A stretch of DNA of 64,000 nt from Hymenobacter lapidiphilus (GTDB lineage Bacteria; Bacteroidota; Bacteroidia; Cytophagales; Hymenobacteraceae). Position numbers and translations under genes: made by a program. Where the stretch lies: positions 124,001 to 188,000 of the forward strand of contig NZ_QVLT01000004.1 of the NCBI RefSeq assembly GCF_003417065.2, in the 5' to 3' direction. Positions within the stretch are counted from its first letter, which is position 1; each line of letters begins with the position of its first letter. This document shows positions 36,030 to 46,465 of the stretch, one piece after another. The notes under the pieces are model-generated. The model worked only from the letters and a program-made list of their open reading frames with translations. It did not search any database and had not been told where the DNA came from.

Positions 36030-37766
36030 ATGCCTGCTCTTTTTAGCGCCATTGCTTTGCCGTTTCGCCCTCGCCGCGCCCTGCTGGGGGCGGTAGTGGC
36101 GCTGCTGCTGCTGGCCCTTGCCTACGTGGCCCCCGCCGGCCGTACTTACATCCTGCTCAACGACAACCTCGACACCGAGCTGGCTACCGGCTATGCGCTG
36201 GTAGCCGAAGGCAAGGCCCTCGACTACCGGCCGGGCATCGTGGTAGAGCGCCTGCTGAACGGGCTGCCCCGTAATGCCCTGCGGCCCGGTTTGCAGCCCC
36301 TGGTAGGCCTGCAGGCCCTGCTGCCCACGTTGCCCGCCTACCTGCTGCACGAGCTGTTGGTGCGCCTGGCGGGCCTGCTGAGTATGTACTGGCTGTTGCG
36401 CCGCCACTTGCTGCCCGGCCCCCGCAATGCTGCGCTGTGCGCCGGGCTGGCGCTAGCCTGGGCGGTGCTGCCGGCCTACACCACCTACGGCGTATCGGTG
36501 CTGGGGCAGCCGGCGGTGGTGGCGGTGCTGCTGCACCTGCGCCGCCGGCCCGCCCGCTGGCCGCACCATGTGGTGCTGGTGGCCTTCGGAATGTGGTCGA
36601 GCCTGGTGCTGGCGGGGGTGTTCGTGCTGCTGGCGGGCGGGGTGCTGCTGTTGCATGAGGCCTGGCGGGGCCGTTACCGCGCCGTCGTAAGCCTAATGGT
36701 GGGGCTGGGTGTGCTGGCAGCCACGTATCTGGTGGTGGAGTACCCGCTGGTTTCGGGGCTGCTCGGCGGGCAGTTTGTGTCGCACCGGCTCGAGTTCGAC
36801 TATGAGCGGCTGGCCCCGGTGGGGGTAGGGGTAGGGCTGCTGGCGTCTGCCCGATTCTTTCTGCTGGGCCACTACCACAGCGGGCTGCTGGTGTGGCTGG
36901 CACCGCTGCTGGCCGCCGGTGCGGCCGCGTTTCTGGTTCCGGCCAGCCCCGCCCGCCACCAGCTGCGGCGGTGGTTGCTGGGGGCGCTGGGGGCACTAGC
37001 CGGGGCCGCGCTGTTTTGCGGCTTTTACCCGCAGCTGATGGCTGTGGGCCAGCAGGCGCTGCCATTGCTCCGGGCTTTTAATCTTTCGCGGCTTCATTTT
37101 CTGTTTCCACTGGCGTGGTTTGCCCTGCTGGTTTTCAGCCTCCGCCAGCTGCCGGCCGGCCGGGGCCGCTGGGCGCTGGTAGGCCTGCAGCTGGTTGTTG
37201 GGCTGGGCATGAATACCGAGTGGACGCTGAACGTGCGCCGTTTGCTGGGCCGGCTGCCAGATTCGGAGCCCACCTATGCCGCCTACGTAGCCCCCGGGCT
37301 GTTTGGGCAGGTCCAACATGCTATTGCAGACCGTACGGGCCAGCAGCCGGCGGCCTACCGGGTGGCCTGCCTGGGCCTGCCGCCGGCCGTGGCCACGCTC
37401 AACGGGTTTTTTACCCTCGATGCCTACCTCAACAATTACCCGCTGGCCTACAAGCACGCCTTCCGGCCCTTAGTGGCCGGCGAGCTGGCCAAAAGCCCGG
37501 AGCTGGCCACATATTTCGATGCCTGGGGCAACCGCTGCTATCTGTTTTCGGCTGAGCTGGGCAAGAATTTCCGGGTGCCTGCCACGCCGGCCCGCATCGT
37601 GCAGCACTGGCAGTTCAACGCCGCTGCCTTCCGCCGTCTGGGGGGGCGCTACGTGCTGTCGGCGGCCCGGCTGGCCCGGCCACGGGCCAGCGGCCTGCGT
37701 CTGTTCGGCCAATATGCCGCGCCGGATGCCTACTGGCACCTGTGGGTGTATGAGGTGATATACTAA
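36030..37766 (+). CDS. polytopic membrane protein, glycosyltransferase-like
   Basis: 578 residues from ATG 36030. About ten membrane helices occupy the first 400 residues, and a soluble C-terminal part of about 170 residues follows. The first loop TYILLNDNLDTELATGYALVAEG resembles the loop with the acidic pair seen in lipid-linked sugar transferases of the GT-C type. No sure family. It could act in surface polysaccharide or lipid modification. Confidence 0.7.
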   Translation: MPALFSAIALPFRPRRALLGAVVALLLLALAYVAPAGRTYILLNDNLDTELATGYALVAEGKALDYRPGIVVERLLNGLPRNALRPGLQPLVGLQALLPTLPAYLLHELLVRLAGLLSMYWLLRRHLLPGPRNAALCAGLALAWAVLPAYTTYGVSVLGQPAVVAVLLHLRRRPARWPHHVVLVAFGMWSSLVLAGVFVLLAGGVLLLHEAWRGRYRAVVSLMVGLGVLAATYLVVEYPLVSGLLGGQFVSHRLEFDYERLAPVGVGVGLLASARFFLLGHYHSGLLVWLAPLLAAGAAAFLVPASPARHQLRRWLLGALGALAGAALFCGFYPQLMAVGQQALPLLRAFNLSRLHFLFPLAWFALLVFSLRQLPAGRGRWALVGLQLVVGLGMNTEWTLNVRRLLGRLPDSEPTYAAYVAPGLFGQVQHAIADRTGQQPAAYRVACLGLPPAVATLNGFFTLDAYLNNYPLAYKHAFRPLVAGELAKSPELATYFDAWGNRCYLFSAELGKNFRVPATPARIVQHWQFNAAAFRRLGGRYVLSAARLARPRASGLRLFGQYAAPDAYWHLWVYEVIY

Positions 37767-37918
37767 ACCGGAGAGCGAGCGCGCTTGTCGTTTGCGCGCT
37801 CGGGCCGCGCGGGGTAAGTGGTCGGGCTCAATGGCCTAAGCCGAACCTGACGTGCTGCCGAGCCCCCGGACAATAAATTCCTCACTTCCTCATCGCTCTA
37901 TTTCACCTCTTTTATACC

Positions 37919-37926
37919 TAGATTTG
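37919..37926 (+). promoter_or_regulatory. -7 box of ftsK
   Basis: TAGATTTG fits TAnnTTTG, 20 bases before the ATG at 37946. Confidence 0.5.
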
Positions 37927-37945
37927 GTATCTGGCGTACTTCCCA

Positions 37946-40885
37946 ATGGCTAAAAATACCTACAAGCAACCGGCCGAAACCCCCACCCGCCGCGGCAACG
38001 AGCCCCGGCCCGCTGAGCCGCGGCCGGCCCGCAACCAACCCCGCCCCGCTGCTGCCTCCGCCGACGCGCCTCCGCGCGAGAACCGGCGCAACGAGCCGAA
38101 GTCGGCGGCTGCGGCCAAGCCTAAGAAGGAGCGTAGGCCGCTGAAACTACCGGTTTTTCAGCTGGGGGGCATCTTTGACTTCCTGCGCGACCGGCGCTTC
38201 CAGTTGTTTCTGGGCTTTTTCCTGCTCTTCAGCTCCATTTACCTTACCATTGCCTTCGTCTCGTTCCTGTTCACCGGCCATGCCGACCAGAGCGTGACCG
38301 AAAGCGTGGGCCGCACCGCCCTGCGCGACGCGGGCCAGGAAACCGGCAACTGGCTGGGGGTGGTGGGGGCATTGCTGGCCGAATGGCTGATTCAGGACGG
38401 CTTTGGGGTGGCTGCGTTTGCCCTGATTCCGATAGTCTTCTTCCTGGGGTATAAAACCGTGTTTCGTCGCGGAGCCGTGTCGTTCAGCTACGTGCTGGCC
38501 CTGTGCCTGTTCACTACGCTCTGGCTGAGCGTGCTGTTGGGCTACGTGGTGCTCTCCCTGCAAAGCCCCGGCATCGACCCCGTGCTGGCCCATAGCCTCG
38601 ACTTTTTGTGCGGCGGCGTAGGCTATGAAACGGCCTTCTGGCTCGATAGCCTCATTGGCTGGGGCACGGTGCTGCTGCTGGCCTTCCTGCTGATTTCGTT
38701 CGTGGTGTTCTTCTTCAACATCACCACTCTCAACCTGGGCAGCAGCCCCGAAGAGGCTGCTGACGAGTCCGACGCCCGCCGCCCCGCCACCAACGAGCCC
38801 GCCCCCTGGGCCGTAGATGCCGCCTCGGCCGAGGATACCAACGACAACCCGCTCGGCCTCACGCTGCGCGATACGCGGGGTTCGCGGGCCATGACAGCCG
38901 AGGAGCAGGAGGCTGATGACGAATTCGATGAGGATGAACCGGCCCCGATTACACTCCGTACCGGCGCCGTGGCTTCGTCGGCGCTGGCGGCGGCCACTAC
39001 GGTAGGAGGGGGGCTGGCGGCCGGCGCTTCGGCGCTGCCCCTGAGCGTGGCCCCGGTGGCTGCGGCAATAGTGCCCAAATCCAGCGGGCCCAGCTTCTCT
39101 ATTGAAGTAGCCGCGCCCGAGCCGACCGCGCACCGGTTGCCCCGGCCGCGCCCTGGCGGCCAGCGTGCCCACGCCACTTTCGCTGGCCGATCTGGCCGAT
39201 GACGATGCCCCGCTGCCAGCCTCTCTGCCGTTGCCTGCGCCGGCCCAGCCCGCGGGCCTCTCGTTTGAGGTGGAAGACGCCACCGGCAAGCCCGAGCTCG
39301 ACCCTTCGGCCGGGCCCGACATGGCTATTATTTCCGAGGAGACGAGGAGGCCGAGGTGATGCCGACCGGCGAGTACGACCCCACGCTCGACCTGCCCCGC
39401 TACCAGTACCCGACCCTGGACCTGCTCAACGACTACGGCCAGGCTAAAGCCCAGGTAACCAAGGAGGAGCTGGAGGCCAACAAAGACCGCATTGTGGAAA
39501 CGCTGGGCCACTACGGCATCAATATCGCCAGCATCAAGGCTACCATCGGCCCCACCGTCACGCTCTACGAAATCGTGCCCGACGCCGGGGTGCGCATCAG
39601 CAAAATCAAGAGCCTGGAAGACGATATTGCCCTGAGTCTGGCCGCTTTGGGCATCCGCATCATCGCGCCTATTCCGGGTAAGGGCACCATTGGCATCGAG
39701 GTGCCGAACGCCAAGAAGGAGATGGTGAGCATCCGCTCGGTATTCAACACCGAGAAGTTCATTTCCACGGAAATGGACCTGCCCATTGCCTTCGGCCGCA
39801 CCATTACCAACGAGGTATTCGTGGTCGATCTGGCCAAAATGCCCCACTTGCTGATGGCTGGCGCTACCGGCCAGGGTAAGTCGGTGGGCCTGAACGTGAT
39901 TCTGGCCTCACTCATCTACAAGCGCCACCCCAGCCAGCTCAAGTTCGTGCTCGTCGACCCCAAAAAGGTGGAATTGAGCATCTTCAACAAGATCGAGCGC
40001 CACTTCCTGGCCAAGCTGCCCGACACCGAGGAGCCCATCATCACCGATACTAAGAAGGTGGTGAACACGCTCAACTCGCTGTGCATGGAGATGGACAAGC
40101 GCTACGACTTGCTGAAGGATGCCGGCTGCCGCAACCTGAAGGAGTACAACCGCAAGTTTGTGGAGCGCCGTCTCAGCCCCAAGAAGGGCCACCGCTACAT
40201 GCCCTTTATTGTGCTGGTGATTGACGAGCTGGCCGACCTGATGATGACGGCCGGCAAAGAAGTGGAAACGCCCATTGCCCGCCTCGCCCAGCTGGCCCGC
40301 GCCATCGGCATCCACCTCATCGTGGCCACCCAGCGCCCCTCGGTAAACGTGATTACCGGTATCATCAAGGCCAACTTCCCCTGCCGGATTTCCTTTAAGG
40401 TGACGAGCAAAATCGACTCCCGCACCATCCTCGATGCCGGCGGGGCCGACCAGCTCATCGGCCAGGGCGACATGCTGATTTCGCAGGGCTCCGACATCAT
40501 TCGGGTGCAGTGCGCCTTCATCGACACGCCAGAAGTGGACCGCCTCTGCGACTTCGTGGGCGGGCAGCAGGGCTACCCCGACGCCTACCACCTGCCCGAA
40601 GTGGTGGGTGAAAGTGGCGGCGGCAACGGCGACGGTGATGATTTTGACGCCGCCGACCGCGACAATATGTTCGAGGAGGCCGCGCGTGTTATCGTTACGC
40701 ATCAGCAGGGCAGCACCTCGCTGCTGCAGCGCCGCCTCAAGCTTGGCTATAACCGCGCCGGTCGCCTGATTGACCAGCTGGAGCACGCCGGCATTGTGGG
40801 CCCGTTTGAGGGCAGCAAGGCCCGGGAGGTATTAATTCCGGATGAGTACAGTTTGGAACAGTTGTTGAATACGTTGGCCAAGTAG
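37946..40885 (+). CDS. ftsK: FtsK/SpoIIIE DNA translocase, linker broken by frameshifts
   Basis: The N-terminal part (37946 to about 39140) has a basic start, four membrane helices and an acidic linker. The motor (39356-40885) has Walker A GATGQGKS, Walker B LVIDELADL and the gamma domain (RRLKLGYNRAGRLIDQLEHAG) that reads KOPS-like signals. In between, the reading frame changes from phase 2 to 1 to 0 and back to 2. Adding one G near 39140, 39165 and 39340 restores one frame of about 980 residues. FtsK pumps the terminus DNA at the septum and activates XerCD. The product is probably intact in the cell. Confidence 0.88.
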
Positions 40886-41046
40886 TTGGTAGTACTTCAC
40901 TGCAAGGGCTTAGAAATCCGATTCGGAAGAAGTAAAAGAAAGAACTTCATTCCTATTTTGGAGTATCTAACGGCAGCAAGTGTCGACTCTACAGTCTGAG
41001 TACCACCAACCAACAACCAAGCACTAAATAACCTCTTCCTTTTGCA

Positions 41047-41691
41047 ATGAAAAAGTACCTCGCTCTGCTCGCCCTGTCCGTTTCTTTTACCTCCGTAGCT
41101 ACTGCGCAGCAGGATCCTAAGGCGGAGAAGATTCTGGACCAGATGAGTGCGAAATACAAGGCCATGAAGGCTTTTAAAGCTACTTTCACCCAAACCCTGG
41201 AAAACGACGCGGCCAAAGTAAAAGAGAACCTGACCGGTGACATTACAGTGAGCGGCCAGAAGTTTCGGCTGAAAATGAGTGGTCAGGAGGTCATCAACAA
41301 CGGCCAGACCATGTGGACCTACATGAAGTCGGAGAACGAAGTGAACGTGTCCGACTACGAGCCCGACGAGCAGGAAGTGTCGCCCTCGCAGATTTACACG
41401 CTCTACAAGAAAGGCTACAAGTACAATTATGTGCAGGAAGCCAAGGAGGGCGGCGAGTTAGTCGACATTATCGACCTCTCGCCCGAAGACCGTAGTAACC
41501 CCGTGTACAAAGTGCGCCTGAAAGTAGGCCGCAACGATAAGGCTGTGAAAAGCTGGCAGATGTACAAAAAGAACGGCAACCGCTACACCTACCGCATCAG
41601 CAAGTTTCTGCCCAACGCCCCGGTTGATGCCACGACTTTCAACTTCGATAAAACCAAGTATAAAGGTGTGAAGGTAATTGACCTGCGCTAA
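41047..41691 (+). CDS. LolA-family outer-membrane lipoprotein carrier
   Basis: 214 residues. A signal peptide ends near SVATAQQ. The mature protein is a single LolA-like beta-sheet cup (TLENDAAKVKENLTGDITVSG, LKMSGQEVINNGQTMWTYM, VRLKVGRNDKAVKSWQMY). It carries lipoproteins across the periplasm to LolB or the outer membrane. Normal length for the Bacteroidota branch. Ends at a GC-rich terminator. Confidence 0.88.
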   Translation: MKKYLALLALSVSFTSVATAQQDPKAEKILDQMSAKYKAMKAFKATFTQTLENDAAKVKENLTGDITVSGQKFRLKMSGQEVINNGQTMWTYMKSENEVNVSDYEPDEQEVSPSQIYTLYKKGYKYNYVQEAKEGGELVDIIDLSPEDRSNPVYKVRLKVGRNDKAVKSWQMYKKNGNRYTYRISKFLPNAPVDATTFNFDKTKYKGVKVIDLR

Positions 41692-41709
41692 GCGCACACC
41701 AGCCAATCT

Positions 41710-41747
41710 AACCGGCCCGCTCCTGCTGATGCAGGGGCGGGCCGGTT
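41710..41747 (+). terminator. GC-rich terminator of the LolA gene
   Basis: 11-bp arms (41710-41720, 41737-41747) form a strong stem followed by a T-rich stretch. Confidence 0.75.
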
Positions 41748-41821
41748 CTTTGTTGGGCTGATTTTGCCTACTTTGAGTTCGGTTTCAGACCCAAAAGCTG
41801 CTTTTTTAGGGAGGACTCATT

Positions 41822-43101
41822 ATGCAGGAAGATTTTCTCCATTACGTTTGGCAGCACCAGTACTTCGATAAAACCGACCTGCTTACCGACGACGGCCAGC
41901 GGATAACCGTGCTGCGTCCTGGTCACCGCAACCCCGATGCCGGCCCCGATTTTCTGGGAGCCCGCCTGCAGATAGGCGAGGTGGAATGGAGCGGGGCGTG
42001 GAAATCCACCTGCGTGCTTCCGACTGGCACCGCCACCAGCACCAGACCGACCCCAAATACGACCAGGTGGTGCTGCACGTAGTGAACGTGGCCGACGTGC
42101 CGGTGCAGCGCACCAACGGCTCCGAAATTCCGGTGCTGGCCCTGGCGGCGCGGCTGCCAGCCGGGGCCCTGGCCGCCTACGAGCAGCTGCGCGGCCAGCC
42201 GCCCGAAACCCTGCTGCCCTGCGCCCCGCTGCTGCCCCAGGTGTCGGAGCTAACGCGCACCATGATGCTGGGCCGCACGCTGCTGGAGCGAATGGAGCAG
42301 AAGGCCGACCGCGTAACCGAGCTGCATGAGCGGCTGGGCCAGGACTGGGAGGCCACCGCTTGGCACGCGCTGGCGGCGGCGTTCGGTTTCCAGAAAAACA
42401 CCGAGCCGCTGGCCCGCCTAGCCAAAGCCTTGCCGCTGGCACTGCTGCGCCGCTACCGCCCCGACAGCCGCCAGCTGGCCGCGCTGGTGTTCGGGCAGGC
42501 CGGGTTTCTGGAAGACGAGCCGCAGGACGAGTTCAGCCGCGACCTGCAGGCGGAGTTTGGGTTTCTGCGCCACAAGCACAACCTGCACGGTACGGCGCTG
42601 GCGGCCCACGAATGGAACTTCCTGCGGCTGCGACCGGCTAACTTTCCCACTGTGCGGCTAGCCCAGCTCATAGCCCTGCTCCATGCCCGCCCCACGCTGT
42701 TCGACGCCCTGCTCACGGCCCGCGACGGCCGGGCGCTGGAGCAGTTTTTCCGGGCTCCGCTGCCCGAGTACTGGCAGACCCACACCCGCCCCGGCCGCCC
42801 CGGGAAAGTGGCCGAGCTGGGCCGCGGCAGCGTGCACCTGCTGATAACCAACACCGTGGTGCCACTGCGCGTGGCCTACGCCCGCTCCGTTGGCAACCCC
42901 GACCAAGTCGAAGCCGCCCTCAGCCTGCTTGACCACCTGCCCGCCGAGCGCAACCACTTCACCGACGCCTACGACGCCGCTGGCTTCCGCCATACCTGCG
43001 CCGCCGACTCGCAGGCTTTGCTGGCCCTGCACCGCGGTTACTGCGCCCCGCGCCGCTGCGTGCACTGCGGCATCGGGGCCAGCCTGCTCCGCCAGCTTTG
43101 A
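41822..43101 (+). CDS. DUF2851 family protein, frame broken by an apparent G loss
   Basis: The start (EDFLHYVWQHQYF..., RPGHRNPDAGPDFLGARL) is in phase 2 and the rest (VEIHLRASDWHRHQHQTDPKYDQVVLHVV) in phase 1. In DUF2851 the two parts are joined as WSG-G-VEIH. Adding one G in the GGGG run at about 41992-41995 restores a protein of about 426 residues with the family's full length. Function of DUF2851 is unknown. It is followed at its stop by a palindromic element. Confidence 0.82.
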
Positions 43102-43188
43102 GCCACAAGCTGCAAGCCACAAGCATGTTCAAACAGCTTACGCGGCTAGGCTTGCAGCTTGTGGCGCGCAGCTTGTAGCTTGCAGCTC
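43100..43188. repeat. palindromic element between DUF2851 and a membrane protein gene
   Basis: A 17-bp perfect inverted repeat (43102-43118 with 43149-43165) extends to a palindrome-rich stretch of about 90 bases built from GCTTG and CAAGC units. A 16-base part, AGCCACAAGCTGCAAG, is also present in valS at about 52,194-52,209. Confidence 0.7.
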
Positions 43189-43190
43189 AA

Positions 43191-44444
43191 ATGAAGATTT
43201 TCCTCGCCTTGCTGCTCAATACCGGCCTGCTGTGGCTGTTGTGGCAGTGGCTGCGCCGGGTGCGGCAACTGCCCCAGTTGGGTCGCTGGGTGCTGCCCAC
43301 GCTGGCCCTGAAGTTGCTGGCCACGGCCATTACCTTGATAGTGCTAACCGAGGACGCGTTGTATTTCCTGGATTGGAGCCGGCGCATGACCGACCAGCTC
43401 TGGCAGGCGCCCGGCCAGTGGCTGCGCATGCTGCCGACCGATGAGTTTCACTGGCAGGGCGCGAAGCTGATATTTCATGGATTTTCCAACACGCTTTTTA
43501 TCGTCAAGCTGCTGTCGGTGCTGAACCTGGCCAGCCTGGGCAGCGCCGGGCTGAACGCGCTGTACCTGTCGGTATTTAGTTTTGTGGGTAGCTGGGAGCT
43601 GGTGCGGCAGCTGCGGCGGCTGTGGCCCGAGGCGGTGCCGCTGGCGGCCGTAGGGGCCTTCCTGCTCTGGCCCACGGTGGTGTACTGGACTTCGGGCCTG
43701 ACCAAGGAAAGCCTACTAGTGGGCAGCGGGGCGCTGGTGCTGGCCGCCGTGCTGCGGCTGGCCTACGGGCCGTATACGGGCCGGAGCTGGGTGGTGGCGG
43801 GACTGCTGGCCGCCGCGCTGCTGCACTTCAAGATGCGCTATTTCTTCGCCGTGGTGCTGTTCGGGGTGCTGGCCGGGCTGGGGCTGATTCGGGTGTTGCA
43901 GCAGTTGGGGCTGGCCCGGAACCGACTGGTGCAGTTGGCGCTGTTGCTGAGCCTGCTGGCCGGCGGAAGCTGGGCGGCAGGGGAGGTGAGCACGCTTTTC
44001 CGGCCCAATAAATTTACCTCCCAGCTCCAGCGCAACTACACCGCCCTGCTCCGCGTTTCCGCCGACCGGCCCCACCTGCGCTACCCCAATCTGCAGCCCA
44101 CCACCGAAAGCGTGGTGCGCCATGCGCCGGTGGCCGCCCTCAACACGCTGGTGCGCCCCTGGCCCTGGGAGGGCGACTCGGTACGCTACGTGGCGGCGGG
44201 CCTCGAAAATCTGCTGCTGCTGGGGTTGCTGGGCGTAGCCTCAGTGGCCGTGGTGCGGGGCCGCGCCGGCCGGTTGCCGTTTGCGGTGGTAATGGCTCTG
44301 CTGCTCTACTGTGTGCTGTTGGCCGCGTTGCTGGGCCTCACTACGCCCAACCTGGGCACCCTCAGCCGCTACCGCGTCACGTTCCTGCCGTTTCTGCTGT
44401 TGCTACTGCTGCAAAACGACTACGTGCGCCGTTGGCTGAAGTGA
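43191..44444 (+). CDS. polytopic membrane protein
   Basis: 417 residues with about ten hydrophobic helices over the whole length and no soluble domain. The layout (loop with FLDWSRRMTDQ, then WPTVVYWTSGLTKE) recalls GT-C type glycosyltransferase membrane proteins. No family name can be given. It follows the palindromic element directly. Confidence 0.68.
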   Translation: MKIFLALLLNTGLLWLLWQWLRRVRQLPQLGRWVLPTLALKLLATAITLIVLTEDALYFLDWSRRMTDQLWQAPGQWLRMLPTDEFHWQGAKLIFHGFSNTLFIVKLLSVLNLASLGSAGLNALYLSVFSFVGSWELVRQLRRLWPEAVPLAAVGAFLLWPTVVYWTSGLTKESLLVGSGALVLAAVLRLAYGPYTGRSWVVAGLLAAALLHFKMRYFFAVVLFGVLAGLGLIRVLQQLGLARNRLVQLALLLSLLAGGSWAAGEVSTLFRPNKFTSQLQRNYTALLRVSADRPHLRYPNLQPTTESVVRHAPVAALNTLVRPWPWEGDSVRYVAAGLENLLLLGLLGVASVAVVRGRAGRLPFAVVMALLLYCVLLAALLGLTTPNLGTLSRYRVTFLPFLLLLLLQNDYVRRWLK

Positions 44445-44461
44445 GTTGGCAATTGCGAGTG

Positions 44462-44615
44462 AAAGAACGTGTCATGCTGAGCATGTGGCGCAGCATCTCT
44501 ACCGCTTCGTTGTAGAGCTAATCAGCCGGTAGGACTACTACTGCGGTAGAGATGCTTCGACTGCGGCTCCGCACACTGGCTTTATGCGCCACATGCTCAG
44601 CATGACACGTTCTTT
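44462..44615. repeat. nested palindromic repeat
   Basis: Outer arms of 31 bp (44462-44492, 44585-44615) are perfect complements. An inner stem of 13 bp (44493-44505, 44543-44555) lies inside. Its start, AAAGAACGTGTCATGCTGAG, resembles that of the repeat at 34395, so they look like members of one family. Confidence 0.75.
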
Positions 44616-44661
44616 TTACTGACAACTCACAACTGCCAATCAGCACTTACATCTCATCCCG

Positions 44662-44669
44662 TATCTTTG
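44662..44669 (+). promoter_or_regulatory. -7 box of the acyltransferase gene
   Basis: TATCTTTG fits TAnnTTTG, 54 bases before the ATG at 44723. Confidence 0.5.
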
Positions 44670-44722
44670 CTGTTTCGTTCTTAACTCGTCATCGGCCGCC
44701 CCGCGGCCGTTTTTTAATAGAT

Positions 44723-45355
44723 ATGGAAAATCCCGTAATCATCCTGGGGGCTCAGGCCGTGGGCACCGCGGCTCTCGATGCCTTCCAGAGCAACGATGTA
44801 GTCGTGTACTGCCTGCTCGACGACAATGCTGCCCTGCAGGAAACCGAACTCAACGACGTGCCCGTAATGGGCAACACCGACGATAAGGAGCTGCTCAAGC
44901 TGCTGGGCAAGAAGTGCGAGGTATTCGTGGCCACCGAAGACACGGCCAGCCGCCGCAGCCTCACCAACATGCTGCGCGAAGAATACAGCGTGGCGCCCGT
45001 CAATGCCATCCATGAGCGGGCCAGCGTATCGGCCCACGCCTGGCTGGGCCACGGCAACCTCGTGGGAGCCAACGTCGTGGTAGCCGGTACTGCCCGCCTC
45101 GGCGACGGCTGCATCCTGGGCGCCAACGCCGTGGTCGATGTAAAAGCCGAAGTGGGCGACTACGCCCAACTAGGGGCCGGGGCCATTCTCAACGCCGGTG
45201 TAACGGTGGGCGAGCAGGCCTTTATCGGGGCCGGTGCCGTAATCGTGGCCGGGGTGAAAATCGGGGCTAAAGCCCGTGTGGGGGCTGGCTCGGTCGTGGT
45301 GGCCGATGTGGCCGCCAACCAGACGGTATTCGGCAATCCGGCGGCGAAAGTTTAA
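44723..45355 (+). CDS. NeuD/PglD-like hexapeptide acyltransferase
   Basis: 210 residues. The first 80 residues are a small nucleotide-binding-like domain (VIILGAQAVGTAALDAF). From about residue 95 the left-handed beta-helix begins with hexapeptide repeats (VGANVVVAGTARLGDGCILGANAVV and so on), ending in FGNPAAKV. It transfers acetyl or another acyl group to an amino sugar for surface polysaccharide. Followed by an inverted repeat. Confidence 0.85.
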   Translation: MENPVIILGAQAVGTAALDAFQSNDVVVYCLLDDNAALQETELNDVPVMGNTDDKELLKLLGKKCEVFVATEDTASRRSLTNMLREEYSVAPVNAIHERASVSAHAWLGHGNLVGANVVVAGTARLGDGCILGANAVVDVKAEVGDYAQLGAGAILNAGVTVGEQAFIGAGAVIVAGVKIGAKARVGAGSVVVADVAANQTVFGNPAAKV

Positions 45356-45378
45356 GTTTTAGACATGAGATTCTGAAA

Positions 45379-45437
45379 CCTGAGAAGTGACCCGGACGAA
45401 ACCGCCAACTAGGTATTTCTTCGTCTCACTTCTCAGG
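45379..45437. terminator. hairpin after the acyltransferase gene
   Basis: 12-bp perfect arms (45379-45390, 45426-45437) around a 35-base loop; the CTTCTCA motif is repeated after the right arm. Probably a terminator or a palindromic spacer. Confidence 0.5.
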
Positions 45438-45463
45438 CTTCACCTTCTCACTTCTCAGTAAGA

Positions 45464-46417
45464 ATGGATTACCTCGTTCTGCTTTACTACTGCTACACGC
45501 CGCTGGAAAACCCCGAGCAGTTTCGGGAGGAGCACCACCGGCTTTGCCTGCAGCTGAACCTGCTGGGCCGCATCATCGTGGCCCCCGAAGGCCTCAACGG
45601 CACCGTATCGGGCCGCCGGGCCGACTGTGCGGAGTACATGCGGCTGGTGAAGGCCGATCCGCGCTTTGCGTCCCTCGAATTCAAGGTGGAAGAAGCGCCG
45701 GAACACACGTTCCGTAAGCTGCACGTGCGCGTGAAGCCCGAAATCGTGCACGTGGGCCTGCCCGCCATCCGGCCCTACGAGCGCACCGGCATCCACCTCT
45801 CGCCCGAGCAGTTTCGCGACCTCAAAGACCAGCCCGACGTGGTGGTGCTCGACGTGCGCTCCGACTACGAGCACCGCCTTGGCCGCTTCAAAAACGCCGT
45901 AACGCTCGACATCGAGAACTTCCGCGAGTTCCCGGAGAAAGTGGCCGAGCTGGCGCAGTACAAGGACAAGAAAATCCTGACCTACTGCACCGGCGGCATC
46001 AAATGCGAAAAAGCCAGCGCCTTCCTGCTCGACCAGGGTTTCGACAACGTGTACCAGCTGCACGGCGGCATCATCAAGTACGGCCTGGAGGCCGGAGGCG
46101 AGGATTTCGAGGGCAAATGCTACGTATTCGATGGCCGCGTGGCCGTCGATGTGAACACCGTGAACCCCAGTATCGTCAGCCAGTGCCAGCATTGCCGCAC
46201 GCCCTCCGACCGGATGGTGAACTGCGCTAACCCGCACTGCAACGCCCATGTGCCGCTCTGCGAGGCCTGCGCCGAACAGCTGGCCGGCGCCTGCTCGCCC
46301 ACCTGCCAGACCCACCCCGCCAAGCGCCCCTACGACGGCACCGGCACCTACCCCAAGCTCAGCAACCACTACAGTCCCGAACAAGGGCTGGTTTCATACC
46401 GCGCCCCGGGCCAGTAA
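45464..46417 (+). CDS. trhO: tRNA uridine 5-hydroxylase, rhodanese family
   Basis: 317 residues. The N-terminal acylphosphatase-like part (GRIIVAPEGLNGTVSG) precedes a rhodanese domain with VVLDVRSDYEHRLGRF and the active-site cysteine in YCTGGIKCEKA. A C-terminal cysteine-rich part (CQHCRTPSDRMVNCANPHCNAHVPLCEACAE) probably binds zinc. TrhO makes ho5U34 in tRNA with oxygen. Length matches the YceA/TrhO family. Monocistronic or with the nucleoside phosphorylase 48 bases on. Confidence 0.9.
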   Translation: MDYLVLLYYCYTPLENPEQFREEHHRLCLQLNLLGRIIVAPEGLNGTVSGRRADCAEYMRLVKADPRFASLEFKVEEAPEHTFRKLHVRVKPEIVHVGLPAIRPYERTGIHLSPEQFRDLKDQPDVVVLDVRSDYEHRLGRFKNAVTLDIENFREFPEKVAELAQYKDKKILTYCTGGIKCEKASAFLLDQGFDNVYQLHGGIIKYGLEAGGEDFEGKCYVFDGRVAVDVNTVNPSIVSQCQHCRTPSDRMVNCANPHCNAHVPLCEACAEQLAGACSPTCQTHPAKRPYDGTGTYPKLSNHYSPEQGLVSYRAPGQ

Positions 46418-46465
46418 CGGGTCTTTTACACCTGCCATCCTAACCTATAAATCTTTCCAACTCCC

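Noticed and set aside
38147..39847. 566-codon minus-strand frame across ftsK
   Set aside because: Antisense shadow; FtsK motifs on the plus strand explain the region.
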